From positions 1-28,472 of the forward strand of contig JACVCM010000024.1 of NCBI GenBank assembly GCA_016742125.1: a stretch of DNA of 28,472 nt. The letters run 5' to 3'. The position numbers and the translations under genes are program-made. The stretch is from Sphingomonadaceae bacterium (GTDB lineage: Bacteria > Pseudomonadota > Alphaproteobacteria > Sphingomonadales > Sphingomonadaceae). Below, piece after piece: positions 22,776-28,472 of this stretch (the first letter of the stretch is position 1; every line of letters begins with the position of its first letter). The notes below the pieces were generated by a model. It saw only the letters and a list, made by a program, of their open reading frames with translations. It was not told the DNA's origin and ran no database searches.

Positions 22776-23251
22776 TATCGTGTCCGCCGCAGCCGAGCGT
22801 CAACGGTTATTGTCCCCGCCGAATTTCCCCGCAAAGTGAGGCTATCGGTCTGCAAGCCCTGACCCTCCAGCGATGAAAGCCAGCCGAGCAAAGCCGGTGC
22901 GCGTGCCTGATCGATCCGGAAGCTGATCTGGCCGGGTGCGGTGCCATCGGATTTCAGCAAATCGAAACCGCTCTCCGCAGCACTCTGCGTCACGACAAGA
23001 TCGATGTCCGCCTCGGCTGCTATGGCATTGCTTGATTTGGTCGACGTTGCCCGCGCCGCCAGCGCTTCGATCCGCCCGCGCCGCTCGACAGCTTCATCAT
23101 GCGCCGTTCGCGCTTCGTCGATTGCCGACAATGCCGGCATGATGATTCCAAAAACGAGTATGACAAGCGCCGCTAGAATTCCCGCCAACCCGACGAGACG
23201 CTGTTCGCGAGGACTTAATCCCCTGTACCAGGATTTCAGCGCGTCGATCAT
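22775..23251 (-). CDS. gspM: Type II secretion system protein M
   Basis: A 158-residue bitopic inner-membrane protein of the secretion assembly platform. It begins with a short cytoplasmic segment (KSWYRGLSPREQRLVG), the usual GspM signature, followed by one transmembrane helix (~residues 20-40), a coiled-coil-like stretch (~42-75) and a ferredoxin-like periplasmic domain. The partner of GspL. Its ATG overlaps the gspL stop (ATGA). Confidence 0.85.
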   Translation of the reverse strand: MIDALKSWYRGLSPREQRLVGLAGILAALVILVFGIIMPALSAIDEARTAHDEAVERRGRIEALAARATSTKSSNAIAAEADIDLVVTQSAAESGFDLLKSDGTAPGQISFRIDQARAPALLGWLSSLEGQGLQTDSLTLRGNSAGTITVDARLRRTR

Positions 23252-24348
23252 TGCATCCTCATGCTGAAGTCGACCAGCGTTGCACCGCTATTGTCCTGCC
23301 GCGGCGTGGCGGTTACGCGAAATCCGTCCTGCTGAATAGCGATCAGCGCAGCGTTGATCGCATCGGCGTTCGGCGCGGCCATGACCGCCAACAATATGCC
23401 GTCATTCCCATAGCGAAGCTCACGCAATGTGACGTTAGGCGAGGCTTTGACCGCTTTCCACAACCCGGCAGACAGCGGGCCCAAATCGCCTGTGCCGATG
23501 CCTTTCTGCTGAACAGCGCGCACCAGCAAAAGCTCTGCCTGCGCGATATCCTTTATAGACGGGTCGATCCGCTGCGCAGCCGCCAGTGCACGTTCATTTT
23601 CGGCGGTCGTTGCCATCCGATATTTCGCCCATGTCACGGCGCCTAGCAGCATTGTCGCGCCGACCAATGCCACCATCAGTCGGTTGATCCACTTTCGCTG
23701 TTGTGCGGTCGCAAAGACGGTGCGCGTACGTTTGGCAAAAGCACCACTTCGAAGATTCAGGAGCGGGTTTCGGCTGGTTGCGAAAAGCGAAGCTTCCACC
23801 TGTTCTCTCGAAAGCTCGCGCAGCGGCGCATTTCCGACCAGCATCGTCTGGAACACCGGTTCGTCCGGTATGGCAAAATCCACGCCGCGTAGGGCCGTTA
23901 CGCCCGCAAATTCTATACGCAGTACATTGTCAGGAGCCCTGGGCACGGCAAGCCCCAGCGGTGTGACGATATCCGGACTAATGCCCTTTGCAAGCAGTCG
24001 GCCCAGCCCATATTCCATTTTTTCCGGCGCAATGGCGGCGCTAACGACGGCCTCGCCCATATGGCTACTTGCGCCATGCACGGGTCCAAGCGATTGTTCG
24101 GCAAGTCGAAGCAGTGCCACGCTTTCCGCCTGGCGCGGTTGCAGGTCGGGCAAACTGGTCCAGATACAGCGGACATCTTCCTGCCGGACTATCGCCATCA
24201 CCGGCCAATCATGACTCTCCGTATATTGCGAAAGCGTCGATAACTCCTGCCAGCCACTATCGTCAGCACGCCAGATCACCGGGTCGTCGAAATCGCTCGA
24301 CGGCAATATCGTTATCAGAACCGGCGCTGAGCCGGCCTCCTCGCTCAC
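23248..24348 (-). CDS. gspL: Type II secretion system protein L
   Basis: A 366-residue protein that couples the ATPase GspE to the inner-membrane platform. It has an actin-like cytoplasmic domain (residues ~1-220), a transmembrane helix (~RLMVALVGATMLLGAVTW, near residues 225-245) and a periplasmic ferredoxin-like domain. The GTG at 24348 is chosen because it overlaps the gspK stop (GTGA); a TTG five codons upstream is less likely. Position between gspK and gspM and the domain order support the call; sequence conservation in this family is low. Confidence 0.83.
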   Translation of the reverse strand: MSEEAGSAPVLITILPSSDFDDPVIWRADDSGWQELSTLSQYTESHDWPVMAIVRQEDVRCIWTSLPDLQPRQAESVALLRLAEQSLGPVHGASSHMGEAVVSAAIAPEKMEYGLGRLLAKGISPDIVTPLGLAVPRAPDNVLRIEFAGVTALRGVDFAIPDEPVFQTMLVGNAPLRELSREQVEASLFATSRNPLLNLRSGAFAKRTRTVFATAQQRKWINRLMVALVGATMLLGAVTWAKYRMATTAENERALAAAQRIDPSIKDIAQAELLLVRAVQQKGIGTGDLGPLSAGLWKAVKASPNVTLRELRYGNDGILLAVMAAPNADAINAALIAIQQDGFRVTATPRQDNSGATLVDFSMRMQ

Positions 24349-25328
24349 CGGACTTCCCCCCAACTGCGCCAGATGACCCGCGCCGGGGCAGGCGTTGCGT
24401 CGATCATCGACTGCCCCTCCAGCACGAGGTCGCCATTGGTCACGCGTGTTTCCAGCAAGAAATATTCGCTCGTCAGTTTAACCTGCCCTTGCACCTGCTG
24501 CGACGGTTGCAACGCCGCCATTTCCGGCGCCCCCCAGAATCGAATCAGGCTGCCATAACCGCTTGATGGCCGCTTGGCGAGATAGCTACGCGCCGATTGC
24601 AACCCAAGCGCCCCCGGTGGAAACAGCATCGCCAGCAAGGGGGCCTGTTCGGGTAGCAATGTGTTGACATTCAGCGGTGACAAGATTGGTTCGGGCAGCG
24701 CACAGATCCATCTGCTGAGCCGTGAGTAGACCTCTTGAGTGACGCCTTTGACCGCGCGAAACTCGCTTGCGTGCGAATACAGACGGTTTGCTGTCAGATA
24801 TGGTACGGACGAACCGCGATATGCCTCATCTTCCGCTCCGCCCGGGACCGCCATGCTATCGCTGTCCGCCCAATCGGCTGCGGCTGCCGCGACCGGGATT
24901 GCGCTATTCTGGTCGATCCCCAACGACACCATCAGCGAAACCAGCTGTTGCTGGCCATAGCTGCTGGCGAACAACTTGCCATTATCTTCCGTGACCAGAC
25001 TGTTGAGGTTGAAACAATTGGCGCCGTCACGGACCACGGCGGCGGCGGTTCCGATTGGCACGGGCAAGATCTGCTCCCGACCAAGCCAGCCGCCTTCGAG
25101 CGTAGTCTGCGCGGCATCGCGCGCAACCAAATCCTCAATACGCGCTGCGGCGATGTTTTCCGCCGCATAAGAGAATATTCTGGCCTGTGTGAGAGAATTG
25201 CCGTTGGCCGTCAGGCGACTTGAAAGCGTCAGGCGGTCAAGCGTTGTCGCGGCGATGACCGCCAGCACTGCGACCATCAACAGCACCGACAACAACGCCG
25301 CGCCTCGCTCTGAACCGGACTGTAACAT
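24345..25328 (-). CDS. gspK: Type II secretion minor pseudopilin GspK
   Basis: A 327-residue minor pseudopilin that caps the pseudopilus tip together with GspI and GspJ. It starts MLQSGSERG and continues directly into the hydrophobic AALLSVLLMVAVLAVIAATT. The cleavage site is after RG at residue 9, and as usual for GspK the Glu at +5 is absent. The large size, compared with 130-215 residues for the other pseudopilins here, is typical. NCFNLNSLV and the later SPLNVNTLLPEQAPLLAML segments are family features. Its ATG shares one base with the gspJ stop (TGATG), excluding the longer upstream frame. Confidence 0.9.
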   Translation of the reverse strand: MLQSGSERGAALLSVLLMVAVLAVIAATTLDRLTLSSRLTANGNSLTQARIFSYAAENIAAARIEDLVARDAAQTTLEGGWLGREQILPVPIGTAAAVVRDGANCFNLNSLVTEDNGKLFASSYGQQQLVSLMVSLGIDQNSAIPVAAAAADWADSDSMAVPGGAEDEAYRGSSVPYLTANRLYSHASEFRAVKGVTQEVYSRLSRWICALPEPILSPLNVNTLLPEQAPLLAMLFPPGALGLQSARSYLAKRPSSGYGSLIRFWGAPEMAALQPSQQVQGQVKLTSEYFLLETRVTNGDLVLEGQSMIDATPAPARVIWRSWGEVR

Positions 25329-25969
25329 CACCCTTGATCGCCGCGGGGCAGCGCAGGCTGCAGCCGCGTTTGCGGACCGACCAGAAACAGCATGCGTTGT
25401 TCGGCGACACCTTCGGCGGTTAGGCGCAGCTCCATCGCCCGTGGCAGTGCAGATGGATCGGTGGCGGTCCAATCGTCTCGCCATTCGCCCTTGTCATCGC
25501 GGAAACGCAGCGATACCCCGGTCACATTTTCTACCAGTACGCCCGCTTCGTCCGGACTCGCACCATCGAGCATTGGCCAATTAAGTCGCTGCAGCTTTCC
25601 GTCGCGAAGCATATAGGCCACGCGCTGCAGGTTTGCCCGCGGTGCTTCGTCGAGGTTGGTCCAGCCGGCACGAACAAACCCGAACAATATATTGGGTTCT
25701 CCACTTTGGTCTTGCGACCACGCAGGTACGGGTTGGCCGGAGGTATCGCGCACCGGCCTCGGTACCGTTTGGGCGAGATCCGCCTCGAGCGCATTGGCAA
25801 GCCTCTTGAACCGTGCCTGCTGCTCGAGCCTCGCTTTGACCGCGATTTGGGTGTCGCTTCCGGAACGGAGCAATGTCACCCCTGCCACCGAAATCAGCGC
25901 GAATATCGCCAGTGCGACAAGCAGTTCCACCAGCGTAAAGCCTGCTTCGGAGGGGCGGACATTGCTCAC
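25328..25969 (-). CDS. gspJ: Type II secretion minor pseudopilin GspJ
   Basis: A 213-residue minor pseudopilin. The prepilin leader ends in EAG, followed by FTLVELLVALAIFALISVAG, with Glu at +5 of the mature protein. The start is GTG at 25969, overlapping the gspI stop (GTGA). The periplasmic part includes RFKRLANALEADLAQTVPRP and FVRAGWTN, which fit the GspJ family. It forms the tip complex with GspI and GspK. Confidence 0.9.
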   Translation of the reverse strand: MSNVRPSEAGFTLVELLVALAIFALISVAGVTLLRSGSDTQIAVKARLEQQARFKRLANALEADLAQTVPRPVRDTSGQPVPAWSQDQSGEPNILFGFVRAGWTNLDEAPRANLQRVAYMLRDGKLQRLNWPMLDGASPDEAGVLVENVTGVSLRFRDDKGEWRDDWTATDPSALPRAMELRLTAEGVAEQRMLFLVGPQTRLQPALPRGDQG

Positions 25970-26358
25970 TGTTCGACCGGTCTTGCGATAGTCAGCTGCG
26001 CGGTGCGCCGCCCCGCCTTCCCTGTACCTGCCACATAAATGTCGACGCGTAACAACCGCGCATCGTCCGTCTTGCTACTATCCGCCGTCCAGCGCCAGAC
26101 CTGCCCGCCATTTGTTTCTTCCCCACTGGTCTCGCCGAGCGTCGGCGGGGAAGGGTTGGACAATATTTCGACGGCAACATTGCGGGCTACCTGCCATGCC
26201 AGACCACTCTCCCCCAAATCGGCGGTCGAGCGAACCGAATAACCCTGCAGCCTGACCATCGCGAGTGCAGCGAGGCTGAAGATTGCCAGCGCGACCATGA
26301 TCTCCAGCAGCGTAAAACCGTTGGGATATGAATGCTGCTTATCGGGCAACGCGGACAT
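25966..26358 (-). CDS. gspI: Type II secretion minor pseudopilin GspI
   Basis: A 130-residue minor pseudopilin. The ATG at 26358, preceded by GGGGGA, gives MSALPDKQHSYPNG followed by FTLLEIMVALAIFSLAALAM, a standard leader and methylated helix with Glu at +5. It overlaps the end of gspH by 20 bases. The mature domain contains GLAWQVARNVAVEIL and the C-terminal LLRVDIYVAGTG, as in the GspI family, which seeds tip assembly. An upstream in-frame ATG at 26400 would give an implausibly long leader lying inside gspH. Confidence 0.88.
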   Translation of the reverse strand: MSALPDKQHSYPNGFTLLEIMVALAIFSLAALAMVRLQGYSVRSTADLGESGLAWQVARNVAVEILSNPSPPTLGETSGEETNGGQVWRWTADSSKTDDARLLRVDIYVAGTGKAGRRTAQLTIARPVEQ

Positions 26359-26833
26359 CCCCCGTTGCTGACAGATTGACGCGTGCGACGCCATCTCCAC
26401 GCTTTATTGAAATGGTTGCGGTCGTGGACGGCAAACCGGTGCTGTCGAAAGCGACCCTTGTTTGACGCGCACCGGCCATCTCGACCGAAGTTCCACGTCG
26501 CCAGTTGCTGGTTGTAAAGGGTGCCTGCGACAGTGGCGTCCAGCTCCCACGGAACCGGGTTTCGAAGCCGTAGCCGGACGGCCTGATCCAGATCGCCATT
26601 GTGCGCGATTGTAATATCGCTTGATCGCGGAGCGCCGCGATACGTGCTGCCAGCTGTTCGGCCTCGTTGCGCGCACCGCCATCGGGCGACCGGGCTGTCA
26701 TCACCACGGCAGCGCTGGCAAGTCCGATGATGAAGATCACCACCATCAGTTCCACCAGCGTAAAGCCGCGCTCACTATCCCGAATGCAAGATGCTCGCGG
26801 CGTCTTACTCGCCGTAGATATCCGCATTTTCAT
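26339..26833 (-). CDS. gspH: Type II secretion minor pseudopilin GspH
   Basis: A 164-residue pseudopilin. The start is taken as ATG at 26833 (a second ATG is two codons later at 26827). Either choice overlaps the 3' end of gspG by over 20 bases and gives a leader of about 20 residues ending in SERG before FTLVELMVVIFIIGLASAA, with Glu at +5. The mature part has the GspH pattern ARIAALRDQAILQSRTMAIW and ends with VNLSATGDVRVAR. An open frame extending to 27133 runs through gspG in another frame and is rejected. Confidence 0.87.
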   Translation of the reverse strand: MKMRISTASKTPRASCIRDSERGFTLVELMVVIFIIGLASAAVVMTARSPDGGARNEAEQLAARIAALRDQAILQSRTMAIWIRPSGYGFETRFRGSWTPLSQAPFTTSNWRRGTSVEMAGARQTRVAFDSTGLPSTTATISIKRGDGVARVNLSATGDVRVAR

Positions 26834-27272
26834 TCTCGCCGCCCGGTGCGCCATCGGCACCCAGCGAATAAATGTCGAACGCGCCATTACGGCCTGGATT
26901 GCTGTATTGATAGGGTCGGTTCCATGGATCGTTTGGCAACTTCTTGATATAGCCTTCGGTACGTCCACCTGCCCCGGCGGGCGGCGTAACCAGTGCCTGA
27001 AGGCCAAGCCCCGCGTCGGGATAGGTGAGATTGTCCAACCTGTAGGTTTCCATCGCCTGCCCCAGAACCGCGATGTCGGCCTTTGCCTTTTGAACCATGG
27101 CCTTGTCCTGGTTTGGCAGCACGTTAATCGCAACGACGGTGGTCAGCAAGGCAAGGATGAAAAGCGTGACCATCATTTCGACAAGGGTGAAGCCATTCGG
27201 CTGCGGCTTGTCTCGATATTTCGAGGCGGGATAAGCGGGATCGGTGAAAAGCCGGAAAAGAAAGCGCAACAT
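26805..27272 (-). CDS. gspG: Type II secretion major pseudopilin GspG
   Basis: A 155-residue major pseudopilin, the main subunit of the periplasmic pseudopilus that pushes substrates through the outer-membrane channel. An unusually long 27-residue leader precedes the cleavage site PNG/FTLVEMMVTLFILALLTTVV. The mature domain shows the strongly conserved family sequence QKAKADIAVLGQAMETYRLD, GLQALVTPP, GYIKKLPNDPWNRPYQY and DIYSLGADG, including the calcium-binding C-terminal loop. The ATG lies 2 bases after the gspF stop. Confidence 0.95.
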   Translation of the reverse strand: MLRFLFRLFTDPAYPASKYRDKPQPNGFTLVEMMVTLFILALLTTVVAINVLPNQDKAMVQKAKADIAVLGQAMETYRLDNLTYPDAGLGLQALVTPPAGAGGRTEGYIKKLPNDPWNRPYQYSNPGRNGAFDIYSLGADGAPGGENENADIYGE

Positions 27273-27274
27273 GT

Positions 27275-28472
27275 CTAAAGTCCCGTGAGATTTTGCAGTT
27301 GGAGGATAGGCAATAATATCGCCAATATGAGGACAGCCACAACCCCGCCCATGGCGACAATGATCATAGGTTCGAGCATTGACAGGGCAGCGCTGGTAAA
27401 ATTATCGAATTCGCGCTCGAGATATTCCGCGGCGCGTTCGAGCATCAGGTCAAGCTGACCCGCGCTTTCGCCGCTGGCAGCGAGGTACACCAATAATGGC
27501 GGGAACACTCCGCTCGTTCGCATTGCACCCGACAGGCTGCCCCCGCCACGCACTGCCTCCACAATATCGTCATTGGCATTGGCGAGAACTTTGTTCCGAA
27601 TGGTGCCGCCGGTTAGTTTCAGCCCTTCGAGCAGTGGTAAACGACTCGCCACCATTGTCGCCAGGGTCCGCGCCATTCTCGCCGCATGTAGGTTGCGGAT
27701 AAGCTTGCCGATCAGCGGCAGGCGCAAAACCGTCCGGTCCACCGAAAGCCTGAACGCGGGCTGCTTAAGTGCCTGCCAGAAGAGAAACGCGGCGACCGCA
27801 AATACTGCCAGCAATGCCCACCAGTAACTGGCAAGAAATGCCGAAATGCCGATCACAATGCGAGTGATTAACGGCAATTGCTGGTCGACATTGTCGAACT
27901 GTTCCACCACGCGAGGCACGACCGACACCATCAGGCCCATCACGACCAGAATGGCGACAAGCGACAGTATCGCGGGATAGGCGAGGGCTCCGATCAGCTT
28001 GCCACGCATCTCGGCCTGACGTTCGAGCAGTGCAGCCAGCCGTTCGGCTATAAGCGGTAATGTCCCCGCACCTTCACCTGCTGCAATCATCGCGCGATAT
28101 AACGCGGGAAAGCTTGCGCTCTCGCGGCGCATCGCATCGGAAAGACGCTGACCTTCGACTACGCCGCTATGCACGTTGCCCAATATCTCACGCACATGCG
28201 CCTGTTCGCTCTGGCGACTGATGGTACGGAGCGCTTCTTCAAGTGGGCTGACCTGGACAAGCGAAGATAATTGCCGTGTGAAAAGCGTAAGTTGCTTGGC
28301 CGACAGCTTCCGCCGCCTGATGGGCAACGCAGATAGTGCCGACTGGCGCGCCGGTGCAGGTTCGACGCGAACGACGTAGAGCTTTTTTTGGGCCAATGCC
28401 TCGCGTGCCAGATCGTCATTGGCTGCCGCAATACGCCCGGGCTTTTCGCGACCCTCCGGATCGATCGCGTGC
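27275..28472 (-). CDS. gspF: Type II secretion inner-membrane platform protein GspF, 5' partial
   Basis: The polytopic platform protein of the secretion system. The frame stays open to the window edge. Upstream of the TTG at 28396 it reads AIDPEGREKPGRIAAANDDL, then AREALAQKKLYVV, the expected GspF N-terminus (Y-A-x-D-x-x-G-x-x-x-x-G motif), so the true start lies just outside and only a few residues are missing. Two related GspF domains are visible: LTLFTRQLSSLVQVSPLEEA, then ALAYPAILSLVAILVVMGLM, and ARMARTLATMVASRLPLLEG, then LEPMIIVAMGGVVAVLILAI. Upstream genes (gspE, gspD) are expected beyond the window. Confidence 0.93.
   Translation of the reverse strand, partial: HAIDPEGREKPGRIAAANDDLAREALAQKKLYVVRVEPAPARQSALSALPIRRRKLSAKQLTLFTRQLSSLVQVSPLEEALRTISRQSEQAHVREILGNVHSGVVEGQRLSDAMRRESASFPALYRAMIAAGEGAGTLPLIAERLAALLERQAEMRGKLIGALAYPAILSLVAILVVMGLMVSVVPRVVEQFDNVDQQLPLITRIVIGISAFLASYWWALLAVFAVAAFLFWQALKQPAFRLSVDRTVLRLPLIGKLIRNLHAARMARTLATMVASRLPLLEGLKLTGGTIRNKVLANANDDIVEAVRGGGSLSGAMRTSGVFPPLLVYLAASGESAGQLDLMLERAAEYLEREFDNFTSAALSMLEPMIIVAMGGVVAVLILAILLPILQLQNLTGL

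Noticed and set aside
26833..27133. Upstream extension of gspH through gspG
   Set aside because: It overlaps gspG in another frame; the prepilin leader needs a start near 26833.
1..28472. tRNA or rRNA genes, CRISPR arrays, insertion sequences, integrase or attachment sites
   Set aside because: None seen. No transposase or integrase coding sequence, no spaced direct repeats, and no gene-free stretch longer than about 90 bases.

Overview
The window looks like a contig from a sphingomonad (Alphaproteobacteria, Sphingomonadales). Evidence is the moderately high GC content, a sphingomonad-type TonB-dependent receptor beside a DUF1838 protein, closely packed operons with ATGA/GTGA overlaps, and a compact gspF-G-H-I-J-K-L-M-N-O type II secretion operon. 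This is family resemblance read by eye; no search was run. The first ~95 bases are G-homopolymer-rich and look like poor-quality contig-end sequence.

Layout: (A) 1-8495, plus strand: 5'-cut TonB receptor, secreted DUF1838 protein, MFS transporter, FAD-linked oxidase, nitrilase-fold protein with two altered catalytic residues, SAM methyltransferase, small unknown protein. (B) 8503-9186, minus: multi-pass membrane protein, divergent from (C) 9275-9991, plus: an unrecognised beta-rich protein. (D) 9980-15358, minus, one operon read from 15358 down: isochorismatase-like cysteine hydrolase, two tandem PuuE/imidase-like deacetylase-fold hydrolases, aldehyde dehydrogenase, VOC-fold lipoprotein, lipocalin-like small protein, exported DUF1330 protein. 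(E) 15440-21294, plus, one operon: double-domain alpha/beta hydrolase, a paralogue of the lipocalin-like protein, LeuC-like and LeuD-like hydro-lyase subunits, HMG-CoA-lyase-family protein, CaiB/BaiF CoA-transferase. (F) 21301-28472, minus: T2SS genes gspF (5' end beyond the window) to gspO.

Blocks A-E look like one catabolic island. The strongest unexplained signal is an identical 18-bp near-palindrome, AATTTGTCCGGACAACTT, present once in each of the two divergent intergenic regions (9205-9222 and 15415-15432) and not seen elsewhere in the window. It looks like the operator of a dedicated regulator, perhaps GntR-type, which is not encoded here.

Working model (inference): the receptor and MFS protein take up a compound with a cyclic amide or imide. 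The deacetylase-fold hydrolases open the ring and the cysteine hydrolase removes the amide nitrogen. Oxidase and aldehyde dehydrogenase steps give an unsaturated or hydroxylated branched dicarboxylate. The LeuCD-like hydro-lyase hydrates or isomerises it to an alkylmalate, the CaiB/BaiF enzyme makes the CoA ester, and the HMG-CoA-lyase-like enzyme cleaves it to an acyl-CoA plus a 2-oxoacid. No single gene proves the substrate.
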